NCBI GenBank assembly: GCA_049652985.1 | Contig: JBASFK010000001.1 | Coordinates: forward strand, 186,001-250,000 | DNA length: 64,000 nucleotides | Source of the DNA: UBA7657 sp049652985 | GTDB lineage: Bacteria > Pseudomonadota > Alphaproteobacteria > Micavibrionales > Micavibrionaceae | Direction of reading: 5' to 3' | Shown here: one piece after another, positions 42,670 to 51,603 of the stretch | How the letters are laid out: each line of letters starts with the position of its first letter | How positions within the stretch are numbered: position 1 is the first letter of the stretch | Notes under the pieces: model-generated | Databases searched by the model: none | What the model was told of the DNA's origin: nothing | Seen by the model: only the letters and a program-made list of their open reading frames with translations | Translations under genes and position numbers: made by a program

Positions 42670-43677
42670 ATGACATACGACAATAACAAGATTTACTTCC
42701 TGACCCAGATCCTGGCTCTCGCCGCGCTGGTGGCCATACTCCAGCTTCACCTGCTCCCCGCGCTTCTCGGCGGCCTCCTGATTTATCATCTCGTCGAATT
42801 CGGCGCGCGGGGCCTCAGCCGCCTCGGCGTCATCCTCTTCGACGGCAAGATCATCCTGCTTGCCATGCTGGCGATACTCGTCATCGCCGCCTTCGTCATG
42901 GCTTCGGTCGAATTCATGTCCTACATCACCACCGGGCCAGAAAGCATCTCGGTCCTCTTCCAGCGCATGGCCGACGTCATCGACACCGGCCGCACATATC
43001 TCCCTGTCTGGACGCATCAATATCTCCCTGCCAACATCGAGGAATGGCAGCAGCGCGGCGCGGAATGGCTGCGCGAAAACGCCTCCCATTTCGGCATCGT
43101 CGGCAAGGAGGCCGGCCTGATCATCCTGCACGTCGTCATCGGTATGATTATCGGCGGCATGATCGCGCTCCGCCCCGCCTTCCAGGAAATTCAGGGGCCC
43201 CTCGCCAAGGGCATCAGCGACCGCGTCGATCATCTCGGTCACGCCTTCCGTCGCATCGTCTTCTCACAGGTGCGCATCTCGGCGCTGAACACGTTCCTGA
43301 CCGCCATTTTCCTGGTGGTCATCCTGCCGCTGACGGGTAACGACCTGCCGCTCACCAAGACCATGATCGCGGTGACGTTCTTCGCGGGCCTCCTGCCTAT
43401 CATCGGCAACCTGATCTCCAACACCGTCATCGTCCTCATCAGCCTCAGTGTCTCGCCGCTGGTCGCCGTCGGCTCGCTGGTGTTCCTGATCCTCATCCAC
43501 AAGCTCGAATATTTCGCCAACGCGCACATCATCGGCACCCAGATCCGCGCCCGCGCGTGGGAGCTCCTGATCGCCATGCTGGTGATGGAATCCGCATTCG
43601 GAATCGCGGGCCTTATCGCCGCGCCCATTTATTACGCCTACCTCAAGGATGAACTGACTTCGCAGAAACTGATTTAA
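42670..43677 (+). CDS. AI-2E/PerM-family membrane protein
   Basis: A 335-residue polytopic inner-membrane protein. The hydrophobic segments lie at about 10-40, 60-85, 155-175 and a dense C-terminal group from about 210 to 325 (TFLTAIFLVVILPLTGNDLP, TFFAGLLPIIGNLISNTVIV). The last block with PIIGN and HKLEYFANAHIIG is characteristic of the PerM/AI-2E transporter family. Members move small molecules, ions or signalling compounds, and few have known substrates. It lies 42 bases before the M42-RimB-RimK genes and may be co-transcribed with them. Confidence 0.85.
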   Translation: MTYDNNKIYFLTQILALAALVAILQLHLLPALLGGLLIYHLVEFGARGLSRLGVILFDGKIILLAMLAILVIAAFVMASVEFMSYITTGPESISVLFQRMADVIDTGRTYLPVWTHQYLPANIEEWQQRGAEWLRENASHFGIVGKEAGLIILHVVIGMIIGGMIALRPAFQEIQGPLAKGISDRVDHLGHAFRRIVFSQVRISALNTFLTAIFLVVILPLTGNDLPLTKTMIAVTFFAGLLPIIGNLISNTVIVLISLSVSPLVAVGSLVFLILIHKLEYFANAHIIGTQIRARAWELLIAMLVMESAFGIAGLIAAPIYYAYLKDELTSQKLI

Positions 43678-43719
43678 ACCGAAAGACGTTCAGACGTGTT
43701 CGACCCGCCGCACGAAACG

Positions 43720-44865
43720 ATGACAGCAACAACCAGCGATCATAAAGACCCGGCCAGCGGTGAAAAAATCCTCACCGCCGGCTTCAACGACATCGAAATG
43801 GTGATCGCCAAGACCATGGAATACCTCGCCGTGCCTTCCGTCGTCGGCCACGAGCAGTTCTTCATCGACTATTTGAAAAACGATTTCGAGGCCATCGGCC
43901 TCAAGGGCGTCAAACACCACGGCCTGCTCGAAATTCACGGCGACAAGGCCAACTCCGCAATTCTATGCGCTCACCTCGACCGCCACGGCCTCATCAGCCT
44001 CGGCAAGGGCGAATACGCCTACGCCGCCCAGTTCATCCGCGAGATCAAATACGGCGAGGCCAACCGCGCCTCCCGCCGCGAGCTTGAAGGCCTCGGCAAG
44101 CGCTTCGCCGGCGAAACCGTTTTCGCCTACGATCCGAAAACCAGCGAAAAATTGGGCGAAGGCGTGATCGAGGTTTGCCATCCCCTCATGATGATGGGCG
44201 AGGCGCTGTTCTTCATCCAGGGCATGAAGGCCCAGCGCCAGGGCATCCCCGTCGCCTACGCCCGCACCGCGCGCGAACAGGACGGCTATTTAAAAGGCCA
44301 GATCGACAACGCCCTCTCGCTCGGCGTCGTCTACGCGCTTTATAAAAATGGTTATCAGGGCACCACGCTCCTCTCCTGCGAGGAAGAAATCGGCAAAAGC
44401 TGGGTCCACATCGCGTCATGGCTGAAAAAAACAAAAATCGAAAACAAAACCCTGCTCGTCATCGACACTTCGCCCTTCGCCGACGCTGCGCCCATCGACC
44501 AGGGCATGATCATCCTCCGCAACCGCGACATGAGCGCCAAGTTTAACCCCGCCCTTGTCGGCGCACTGAAAACCCGCTGCGGCGTCATGGAAATCCCCTT
44601 CCAGGTGAAGGACGAGGTCCTGCTCTCAAAGGGCAAAAGCGTCAGCCAGCTCGGCTCAACCGAACTTGGCCGCCTCGTCCAGCACACGAAGAAAAAATGG
44701 AGCGGCGCGACGGTACAAATCCCGACCATGATGTACCACACCTCGAACGAAACCACTTCGCGCCTCGCCATCCGTAATTATTTCCGCTTCCTGAAAAATA
44801 TCCTGGTCGACGACCCCCTTCCTCTCGGCTCCAAAGCAAAGAAAAAACGCCCATGGCGAAAATAA
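43720..44865 (+). CDS. M42-like metallopeptidase linked to rimB-rimK
   Basis: A 381-residue protein of the M20/M28/M42 two-metal aminopeptidase clan. Visible ligands and catalytic residues are ILCAHLDRHGL (H85, D87), GQIDNALSLGV (bridging Asp), LLSCEEEIGKS (general-base Glu and metal Glu), LLVIDTSPF and the C-terminal MYHTSNETTSR (His). The length suits M42. A GTG start at 43696 would add eight residues. It is followed by, and overlaps, the RimB-like protease gene, which in turn overlaps rimK, so it probably works on the same poly-glutamate product, for example as an exopeptidase. That substrate is inference. Confidence 0.85.
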   Translation: MTATTSDHKDPASGEKILTAGFNDIEMVIAKTMEYLAVPSVVGHEQFFIDYLKNDFEAIGLKGVKHHGLLEIHGDKANSAILCAHLDRHGLISLGKGEYAYAAQFIREIKYGEANRASRRELEGLGKRFAGETVFAYDPKTSEKLGEGVIEVCHPLMMMGEALFFIQGMKAQRQGIPVAYARTAREQDGYLKGQIDNALSLGVVYALYKNGYQGTTLLSCEEEIGKSWVHIASWLKKTKIENKTLLVIDTSPFADAAPIDQGMIILRNRDMSAKFNPALVGALKTRCGVMEIPFQVKDEVLLSKGKSVSQLGSTELGRLVQHTKKKWSGATVQIPTMMYHTSNETTSRLAIRNYFRFLKNILVDDPLPLGSKAKKKRPWRK

Positions 44866-45320
44866 TGAAAAAAGCCAAGACCATCATCGGTTGGGAGGAA
44901 TGGTGTTCTCTCCCCGACCTCGGCCTGCCCGCCGTCAAGGCCAAGATCGACACCGGCGCCAAAACCTCGGCCCTCCACGCCTACGACATCGAGATTTACG
45001 ACAATCACCGCGTCCCCTTCGTCCGCTTCAAGGTCCACCCCCTCGCCACTCGCAAGCTCTTCAAGGTCTGCGAAGCCCCCCTCGTGGAAAAGCGAGTGAT
45101 TACAAGCTCCAACGGCGAACGCGAGACCCGCCCCGTCATCCTCACCGCAATTTCTTTCGAGCAAGTGACCATCAACGCGGAACTAACCTTGACCTCCAGG
45201 CATAAGATGAACTTCAGGATGCTGCTCGGCCGGGAGGCTTTGCGTAAGGCGCGCTTTGTGGTAGAGCCGTCCAGGTCATTCCTGATGGGGAAGATCAAAA
45301 AACCGGAGAGCCTCTATTGA
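44853..45320 (+). CDS. RimB-like retropepsin-type aspartic protease
   Basis: A 155-residue protein of the ATP-dependent zinc protease/RimB family (PF05618). IIGWEEWCSLPDLGLPAVKA leads into KIDTGAKTSALHAYDIE, where D33-T-G is the aspartic-protease-type catalytic motif. FRMLLGREALRKARFVVEPS is the family's C-terminal conserved block. In Pseudomonas, RimB trims glutamates that RimK adds to ribosomal protein S6. The gene overlaps the M42 gene's end by 13 bases; an ATG at 44865 would reduce the overlap to one base. The next gene is rimK. Confidence 0.88.
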   Translation: MAKIMKKAKTIIGWEEWCSLPDLGLPAVKAKIDTGAKTSALHAYDIEIYDNHRVPFVRFKVHPLATRKLFKVCEAPLVEKRVITSSNGERETRPVILTAISFEQVTINAELTLTSRHKMNFRMLLGREALRKARFVVEPSRSFLMGKIKKPESLY

Positions 45321-45379
45321 AAACCAAATTAAAAACTAAAAAAACGCCTAAAGCGCCAAAAGCGCCCAAAGAGAAACCG

Positions 45380-46306
45380 ATGAAAATCGCCGTTCTCGCA
45401 TCGGACCCCGACCTGTATTCGAACAGGCGGCTGATGGAGGCCGGCCGCGACCGCGGCCACGAGATGCATTTCATCTCCATCCGCAACTGCTACATGGATA
45501 TCACCGCGCTCAAACCCGAAATCCACTACCGCGGCGGCGAAATCCTCCAGCGCTTCGACGCCGTCATCCCGCGCGTCCGGCCTGCGCTCACTTTTTACGC
45601 CATGGCCGTGCTGCGCCAGTTCGAAATGCAGGGCTCCTACTGCCTGAACGGCCCCATCTCCATCGGCCGCGCGCAGGACAAACTCCGCACGCTGCAGATG
45701 CTCTGCTCGGAAAACATCAATATCCCGCGCACCGGCTTCGCGAACTCGCAGCTCGACACCAAGGACCTGATTAAAATGGTCGGCGGCGCGCCGCTGGTGA
45801 TCAAGCTGCTGGAAGGCACGCAGGGCGTCGGCGTCGTTCTCGCCGAAAGCGACAAGGCCGCTGAAAACTTCATCAACGCCTTCAAAAGCCTCAAGGCCAA
45901 CATCCTCGTCCAGGAATTCATCCGCGAGGCCAAGGGCCGCGACCTGCGCTGCTTCGTGATCGGCGACAAGGTCGTCGCCACTATGGAACGCCACGCCGCC
46001 AAGGGCGAATTCCGCGCCAACATCCATCTCGGCGGCAAGGGCTACCCTGTAAAAATCAACAATGCAGAGCGTAAAATGGCTGTAAATGCGGCCAGGGCCA
46101 TTGGCCTCAAGGTCGCCGGTGTTGACCTCATCCGCTCCAGGGGCGGCGCGAAAGTTCTCGAAGTCAATTCCTCACCGGGATTGGAAGGCGTCGAAGGTGC
46201 AACCAGTATCGACATCGCCAGCCTGATGATCGAGCACGTGGAAAAACAGGTCCGCTACCGCCGCACCCACAAGAAAAAAGGCGTCCAGAAACTAAGTAGA
46301 AATTAA
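45380..46306 (+). CDS. rimK: RimK-type ATP-grasp glutamate ligase
   Basis: A 308-residue ATP-grasp enzyme that adds glutamates to the C-terminus of ribosomal protein S6 (and makes poly-glutamate). I chose MKIAVLASDPDLYSNRRLME because E. coli RimK begins in the same way. A TTG at 45317, overlapping the rimB stop, would add a Lys/Pro-rich 21-residue extension. The ATP-grasp features are VIKLLEGTQGVGVVLAE (nucleotide loop), VQEFIREAKGRDLRCFVIGD and the metal-binding KVLEVNSSPGLEGVEG. It is the last gene of the M42-RimB-RimK set. Confidence 0.93.
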   Translation: MKIAVLASDPDLYSNRRLMEAGRDRGHEMHFISIRNCYMDITALKPEIHYRGGEILQRFDAVIPRVRPALTFYAMAVLRQFEMQGSYCLNGPISIGRAQDKLRTLQMLCSENINIPRTGFANSQLDTKDLIKMVGGAPLVIKLLEGTQGVGVVLAESDKAAENFINAFKSLKANILVQEFIREAKGRDLRCFVIGDKVVATMERHAAKGEFRANIHLGGKGYPVKINNAERKMAVNAARAIGLKVAGVDLIRSRGGAKVLEVNSSPGLEGVEGATSIDIASLMIEHVEKQVRYRRTHKKKGVQKLSRN

Positions 46307-46312
46307 TGATAT

Positions 46313-47311
46313 TTATATCTCTAAATTAATAGTACCTTTATAAAAACGACACCCATCATCCTCGGTATAATCTCTTTGCATTGGCACACCGCGAATAAGA
46401 ATAGGATCGTCTTCCCATATATTTTCGCCACAGCCATATCTTTCTGAACCGAAATTTTCTTCTATTCTGGAAGCGGGTAAATGGATTTGCCTGAAATCCT
46501 CCATCAAATCGATGACAACATTTCTTCCCGTTACCGCAAAACGATCTGTAAATGTCCGAATGACCGGACCGGCTGCCACGAAAGCATAATTGCCATGACT
46601 GAAATCCCCTCTTTTTTCAAGAGGTACTCTTGGGTGCCATGATACATCTGTCGGCCAATAATCATCTGAAAAAATGGTGACGGGCTTCGGGAAAACAATT
46701 TTTGAATCGTTTTTGAGGTGACGTGTGTCAATACCTTCATATTTTAAAGCTGGCGCAAAAACAATTCTGACTTTACGTCCTTCGCCAAAGAACTTATCAC
46801 GTTCAAAAACAAAAGCCGCACCCCGCTTGGAAAGTCCAAAACAATATAGCCACCAATTTTTATTTTCCGGGTTATGCACCGTAGCCTTGATATTCCCCTG
46901 AACTTTATCCTGAGAAAGATAAATATTTCTCACTTCCTCGGGAAGTGCGGGGCAATGAGGGCCGAACCATTCAGCGCATTGCGCAACAACCTGCGCTGCC
47001 AGGTCACGGTGGTTTTGAGACATCAGTAAATCCGCATAAAGCAGCCAGCCTTTTGCGTTGATCGGGTCTACGGCTAATCCTGATTCCAGTTTATCCAAAG
47101 CTAACGGGATTTCATTTCGGGCCAATGCCATCTTGGCCGCCGTGAAATGCGCGCTGTTCTGCGCGTTGATGGCCTGCTCTATGCGCGCAACGCCATTGGA
47201 CAGCACATTGAATTCATGGCGTCCGGGCTCCCCAAGGTGTTTTGACATAGCACGTTCATAGGCATCGCCTACAATGATATAAGTTGCCGCAGACATGAAC
47301 AACGATTCCAT
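46313..47311 (-). CDS. Protein with TPR-like segment, unknown function
   Basis: A 332-residue protein. ATG 47311 follows the ribosome site CAGGAGATTGAA; the longer frame has no support. Residues about 55-120 look like two tetratricopeptide-type helix pairs (MALARNEIPLALDKLESGLA, DPINAKGWLLYADLLMSQNH). The C-terminal 200 residues are a different domain rich in aromatic residues and strands (NWWLYCFGLSKRGAAFVFER, DDYWPTDVSWHPRVPLEKRG) that I do not recognise. There is no signal peptide. The coding sequence is more AT-rich than the neighbours. It converges on rimK with six bases between stops. Confidence 0.65.
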   Translation of the reverse strand: MESLFMSAATYIIVGDAYERAMSKHLGEPGRHEFNVLSNGVARIEQAINAQNSAHFTAAKMALARNEIPLALDKLESGLAVDPINAKGWLLYADLLMSQNHRDLAAQVVAQCAEWFGPHCPALPEEVRNIYLSQDKVQGNIKATVHNPENKNWWLYCFGLSKRGAAFVFERDKFFGEGRKVRIVFAPALKYEGIDTRHLKNDSKIVFPKPVTIFSDDYWPTDVSWHPRVPLEKRGDFSHGNYAFVAAGPVIRTFTDRFAVTGRNVVIDLMEDFRQIHLPASRIEENFGSERYGCGENIWEDDPILIRGVPMQRDYTEDDGCRFYKGTINLEI

Positions 47312-47432
47312 TTCAATCTCCTGGTGTAAAGTTATGAAAAGGACTATAGGAGGCCGAAAAATTTTTGTCAAAAATTGCTGGATATAGCGCTGAAATCTCA
47401 AGCCGGCATGCAAAACCATGAACGCGGGGGAC

Positions 47433-48194
47433 CTACATCGCCAGCGTCGGTTCGTCGCCCGCATCGCGAATAATCTTCATTAATTCGCCCGTCGCGTTCT
47501 TCAACCGATCACGCTGCGTCGATTTCAAAACCAGGCTCAGGCTTTTCGGCCCCGGCTGGTATTGCGGGTAGCTGCCGATATCAACGTCCGGATATTTATC
47601 CTGCAGCGCCGATAGTTTTTCCGCGATCTCGCTCTCGCGCATCGAGCACTCCACGGTCTCCCATAAAATCGGCAGCCCTTCTTTCAGCAACGGCAATGTA
47701 TTCTCCAGCATCGCCTGCATGATCTTCGGCACGCCCGCCATCACGTGCACGTTGCCGATGATGAATCCCGGCGCGCCCGAAACCGGGTTCGGAATTAGTT
47801 TCGCGCCCTCGGGGATCAGCGCCATCTTCAGCCGCGATGCCGTCATATCCGTGCTCGTCTTCTTGTAATGCTCCTCCATCACCTGCCTTGCATGCGGGTC
47901 GGACACGAGCGCAACACCGAACGCCCTGGCGACGCTCAAAGCCGTAATGTCGTCATGCGTCGGCCCGATACCCCCCGTAGTGAACACGTAATCAACTTCC
48001 TTCCGCAACTCATTGACCGCCTTGATGATCGTCGCCTCTATATCCGGCACAACCCGCACCTCCGCCAGCACGATCCCGCGCCCCAGCAGCTTCCGGGCGA
48101 TGAACTGGGTGTTCGCGTCCAGCGTCCGTCCCGACAATATTTCATTGCCGATAACGATCAGGGCCGCCGTCAAAGTGCCGGATTTTGCGCTCAT
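47433..48194 (-). CDS. CinA-type molybdopterin-binding domain protein
   Basis: A 253-residue protein homologous to the N-terminal domain of CinA. It starts TAALIVIGNEILSGRTLDAN, then has the family's VFTTGGIGPTHDDITALSVA loop. The C-terminal deamidase domain of full-length CinA is absent, as in many alphaproteobacterial versions. The domain is related to MoaB/MogA and in CinA proteins acts in ADP-ribose pyrophosphatase or nucleotide-salvage roles. Which applies here is unclear. It is divergent from map, with a 71-base gap. Confidence 0.9.
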   Translation of the reverse strand: MSAKSGTLTAALIVIGNEILSGRTLDANTQFIARKLLGRGIVLAEVRVVPDIEATIIKAVNELRKEVDYVFTTGGIGPTHDDITALSVARAFGVALVSDPHARQVMEEHYKKTSTDMTASRLKMALIPEGAKLIPNPVSGAPGFIIGNVHVMAGVPKIMQAMLENTLPLLKEGLPILWETVECSMRESEIAEKLSALQDKYPDVDIGSYPQYQPGPKSLSLVLKSTQRDRLKNATGELMKIIRDAGDEPTLAM

Positions 48195-48265
48195 AACGCT
48201 ATATTCCTTAAGAAGGATGACAATAACAAGGCAATTTTGTAAGGTGACTCAAAAGGAACATAAGC

Positions 48266-49084
48266 TTGAAACAGGCCAACAGGTACACCGCTGAAGGGAT
48301 AGAGCTGCACGACCCCGCCGATTTCGACGGGATGCGCCGCGCTGGGCGCCTGTGCGCGGAAACCCTCGACATGATCACCGAACATGTCGTTCCCGGCGTC
48401 ACGACCGGGGAACTCGACCGCCTCTGCCACGAATTTATAACCAGCCACGGCGCCATCCCCGCGCCTTTAAACTACAAGGGCTTCCCCAAATCGATCTGCA
48501 CCTCGATCAATCACGTCGTCTGCCACGGCATTCCCGGTGATAAAAAACTCGTCGACGGCGACATCGTCAACATCGACGTCACCACGATCGTCGATGGCTG
48601 GCACGGCGATTCCTCGCGCATGTACCTGGTCGGCGACAGGGTTTCGGTGAAGGCGCATCTGCTCGTTGACGTCACCTATGAATGCCTGATGGAAGCGATC
48701 AAAATCGTCAAACCCGGCGCGCGCCTCGGCGACATCGGCGCGGTCATCCAGGCCATCGCCGAGAAAAACCGCTTCTCCGTCGTGCGTGATTTCTGCGGCC
48801 ACGGTTTGGGCCGCGTTTTCCACGCCCCGCCCTCCGTCAATCATTTCGGCGAGGCCGGCACCGGCCCTGTCCTGCAACCGGGCATGTTCTTCACCATCGA
48901 ACCCATGATCAACGCCGGCGGCTGGGAGACAAAAATCCTCTCCGACAACTGGACCGCCGTCACGCGCGACCGCTCCCTCTCCGCGCAATTCGAACACACA
49001 CTGGGCGTAACTGAGTCAGGCGTGGAAATCTTCACGCTTTCCCCTCAAGGCTATACGAAACCGCCCTATGACCCAGCCCCTTAA
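48266..49084 (+). CDS. map: Methionine aminopeptidase, type I
   Basis: A 272-residue enzyme removing the initiator Met. The start is a TTG, supported by AAAAGGAACATAAGC immediately upstream and by the usual family N-terminus. The five metal ligands are in VNIDVTTIVDGWHGDSSRMY (two Asp), CGHGLGRVFHAPP (His), FTIEPM (Glu) and AQFEHT (Glu). No N-terminal zinc finger, so this is the bacterial type Ia. Its 3' end overlaps radC by 17 bases in another frame, an arrangement seen in Alphaproteobacteria. Confidence 0.96.
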   Translation: MKQANRYTAEGIELHDPADFDGMRRAGRLCAETLDMITEHVVPGVTTGELDRLCHEFITSHGAIPAPLNYKGFPKSICTSINHVVCHGIPGDKKLVDGDIVNIDVTTIVDGWHGDSSRMYLVGDRVSVKAHLLVDVTYECLMEAIKIVKPGARLGDIGAVIQAIAEKNRFSVVRDFCGHGLGRVFHAPPSVNHFGEAGTGPVLQPGMFFTIEPMINAGGWETKILSDNWTAVTRDRSLSAQFEHTLGVTESGVEIFTLSPQGYTKPPYDPAP

Positions 49085-49760
49085 AAAAGAAGTTCCACAC
49101 TTCCACGGCCACCGCGACCGTTTGCGCCAGCGCTTCCGCGACGCGCCCGCTTCCCTCGCCGATTACGAACTGTTAGAGCTCGTCCTCTTCCTCGCCATCC
49201 CGCAGCGCGACGTTAAACCTCTCGCCAAATCGCTCATCGCCCGCTTCGGCAATCTCCCCGGCGTCATGAACGCGCCCGCCGACGAGCTCACAAAAATCGA
49301 CGGCATCAAGGAAAACACCGCCCTCGCGCTCAAATCCATCACCGCGCTTTCGCACCGCGCGCTCAAGGCCGAACTCATGAAAAAACCCGTGCTCAATTCC
49401 TGGGACCGGCTGATGGATTACTGCACCGCCACCATGGCGCACGAGACAAGAGAGCATTTTCGCATCCTCTTCCTCAACAAGAAGAACGAGATCATCGCCG
49501 ACGAAATCCAGGGCAGCGGCACCGTTGACCACACGCCCGCCTACCCGCGCGAGATCATGAAACGCGCGCTGGAACTCGGCGCAACCGCCCTCATCCTCGT
49601 CCACAACCACCCCTCCGGCGACCCCAAACCGAGCGCCGCCGACATCGAAATGACCCGCCAAATCCTCCGCGCCGCCGAGCCCTTCAACATAATTATCCAC
49701 GACCATGTCATCGTTTCGAAAAATGGTTATTCCAGTTTCAAGAGCCTCGGTTTAATCTAG
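49068..49760 (+). CDS. radC: RadC family JAB/MPN-domain protein
   Basis: A 230-residue protein. The N-terminal helix-hairpin-helix is LADYELLELVLFLAIPQRDV and later TKIDGIKENTALALK. The C-terminal JAB metalloprotease-like domain contains the signature LVHNHPSGDPKPSAADIEMT, with the two His and the Asp as zinc ligands. RadC was named for a DNA-repair phenotype since disputed, and the enzymatic role is still unclear. It is co-translated with map. The sequence has no inserted or missing domain. Confidence 0.93.
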   Translation: MTQPLKKEVPHFHGHRDRLRQRFRDAPASLADYELLELVLFLAIPQRDVKPLAKSLIARFGNLPGVMNAPADELTKIDGIKENTALALKSITALSHRALKAELMKKPVLNSWDRLMDYCTATMAHETREHFRILFLNKKNEIIADEIQGSGTVDHTPAYPREIMKRALELGATALILVHNHPSGDPKPSAADIEMTRQILRAAEPFNIIIHDHVIVSKNGYSSFKSLGLI

Positions 49761-49764
49761 GCCC

Positions 49765-50514
49765 ATGAAAAGTAACCTGAAGAATCTCCTCGCCCTCCTT
49801 GCCTGCGTCCCTCTCATGGCCTCCTGCGCCTCGATGCCCGATTACCTCGCCCGGCTCAATTTCATCCGCGCACAAAAACTCCCGCAGCTTGAAACCCAGC
49901 TCGCCGCCGCCAATCTCGAATCCGGCGCGCCCATGTATATACGTGTCTTCAAGGAGGAAGCCCTGCTCGAAGTGTGGGTCCGCAACAACACCGAGGAACT
50001 CTACGTCCCCTTCCGCACCTATAAAATCTGCGCGCAGAATAAAACCCTCGGCCCCAAACAGGAACGCGGCGACCTGCAATCGCCCGAAGGCTTCTATGAC
50101 GTCACCGAAGACCGCCTCTGGCCGGGCAGCCAGTACCACCTCGCCATGAATATCGGCTACCCGAACAATTACGACCTCCAGCATCGCCGCACGGGCGACA
50201 AGCTCATGATCCATGGCGGCTGCAAATCCGAAGGCTGCTTCGCCATGACGGATGCCAGCATCGAGGAAATCTATCTCCTCGCCGAGCAAAGCCTCGCCGG
50301 CGGCAACGATACCGTGCCCGTGCATATTTTCCCGTTCCGCATGACCACCGCGAACATGCAGCGGTACAAAACCTCGCAATGGCTGCCCTTCTGGGCCGAG
50401 TTGAAACAGGGCTACGATTTGTTCGAGGAAAACCGCTTCCCCCCCAACGTGGTGGCGCAGGGCGGCCACTACCTCTTCGCCCCGCAGGTGTTCATCTACG
50501 CGGGGAAGATTTAG
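49765..50514 (+). CDS. YafK-type L,D-transpeptidase-fold lipoprotein
   Basis: A 249-residue protein. The signal peptide ends in the lipobox LMASC (Cys21), so it is anchored to a membrane. The YkuD-type catalytic domain carries HGGCKSEGCFAMTD, the His and catalytic Cys (second Cys of the motif). GDLQSPEGFYDVTEDRLWPG is typical of the YafK subgroup. E. coli YafK (DpaA) cleaves the bond between Lpp and peptidoglycan. Organisms without Lpp may use it on other anchored proteins. It follows radC by 4 bases on the same strand. Confidence 0.88.
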   Translation: MKSNLKNLLALLACVPLMASCASMPDYLARLNFIRAQKLPQLETQLAAANLESGAPMYIRVFKEEALLEVWVRNNTEELYVPFRTYKICAQNKTLGPKQERGDLQSPEGFYDVTEDRLWPGSQYHLAMNIGYPNNYDLQHRRTGDKLMIHGGCKSEGCFAMTDASIEEIYLLAEQSLAGGNDTVPVHIFPFRMTTANMQRYKTSQWLPFWAELKQGYDLFEENRFPPNVVAQGGHYLFAPQVFIYAGKI

Positions 50515-50579
50515 GTATTTGATTTTTTTCCTAAGACTTCTATATCCTATCTGCAATTATAAATTGAGCAGGCTAGGAT

Positions 50580-51602
50580 ATGACGGTAATTACTTTTGAA
50601 CGTGCACTTCAGAAAGCTGAAGGTAATAGACATCTATTACTTGGTAATGGTTTCAGCATGGCCATAAAACGCGATATTTTCTCCTATAACTCGTTATATG
50701 AAAATGCAGATTTCTCAAAAGTCCCCTACGCTGAGAAAATTTTTGAGGCTTTAGATACCCGTGATTTTGAAGCAGTTATTCGATTGCTTATTGATATGGC
50801 GAAAGTACTCAAAGCCTACAAAAAAGTAGACCCTAGCTTGGTAAAACAAATCGAATATGACGCAAATATTATAAAAGACATTTTAGTTACAACAATCGCC
50901 AGCAAACATCCGGACAGACCTTACGACATCAGTAATGAAGCATACGCGCATTGCCGTGAATTTTTGAGCAATTTCAGTAAAATCTACACTTTAAATTATG
51001 ACATTCTTCTTTATTGGGCTGTAATGCATGAAGAAGAAGGCAGCGTTCACATTCATCATGATGATGGATTTCGCAGTCCTGAAGAAGACGAAGCCGCAGA
51101 CTATGTATCTTGGCAAGAACATAATTCTCCATCAATTTACTATTTACATGGCGCCTTGCATCTATTTGATGCTGGCCATGAAATAATAAAATATACGTGG
51201 TCGAGAACGGATGTTCCAATTATAGAACAAATCCGCATAGCTTTAGATGAGGGAAAATATCCTATGTTTGTTTCTGAGGGCTACAGCAAAAGCAAACAAG
51301 AGAAAATTTTACACAATGCTTACCTACACAAAGCATTCCGCAGCTTTTCAAGCATTACAGGAAGCATTTTTATTTTCGGTCATTCCTTGGATGACAATGA
51401 TGATCACGTTTTTAATGAAATTGTGAACAATACAAAAATTCATTCTCTTTATATAAGTATTTTTGGGGATCCAAGCACAGCGACCAATAAAAAAATAATT
51501 CAAAAGGCATCAACATTGATAGAAAAGCGATTAAAAAAAGCACCCAGAAAACCCCTTTCAATCGAGTTTTTTGACGCTGAATCAGCACATACGTGGGGAT
51601 AA
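50580..51602 (+). CDS. SIR2-like (DUF4917-type) protein of an AT-rich two-gene unit
   Basis: A 340-residue protein, strongly AT-rich against its GC-rich neighbours. It shows the layout of SIR2-like NAD-binding domains: HLLLGNGFSMA at residues 18-28 (nucleotide loop), DFEAVIRLL, TLNYD at 137-141 (conserved Asn and Asp), YYLHGALH with H190, and GSIFIFGHSLDDND at 261-274. Related proteins annotated DUF4917 and SIR2_2 occur in bacterial defence loci, where they destroy NAD during phage infection. The ribosome site is weak (TAGGAT). The next gene starts one base after the stop, and the pair has no other partners. Defence is inference. The fold is better supported than the activity. Confidence 0.75.
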   Translation: MTVITFERALQKAEGNRHLLLGNGFSMAIKRDIFSYNSLYENADFSKVPYAEKIFEALDTRDFEAVIRLLIDMAKVLKAYKKVDPSLVKQIEYDANIIKDILVTTIASKHPDRPYDISNEAYAHCREFLSNFSKIYTLNYDILLYWAVMHEEEGSVHIHHDDGFRSPEEDEAADYVSWQEHNSPSIYYLHGALHLFDAGHEIIKYTWSRTDVPIIEQIRIALDEGKYPMFVSEGYSKSKQEKILHNAYLHKAFRSFSSITGSIFIFGHSLDDNDDHVFNEIVNNTKIHSLYISIFGDPSTATNKKIIQKASTLIEKRLKKAPRKPLSIEFFDAESAHTWG

Positions 51603-51603
51603 A

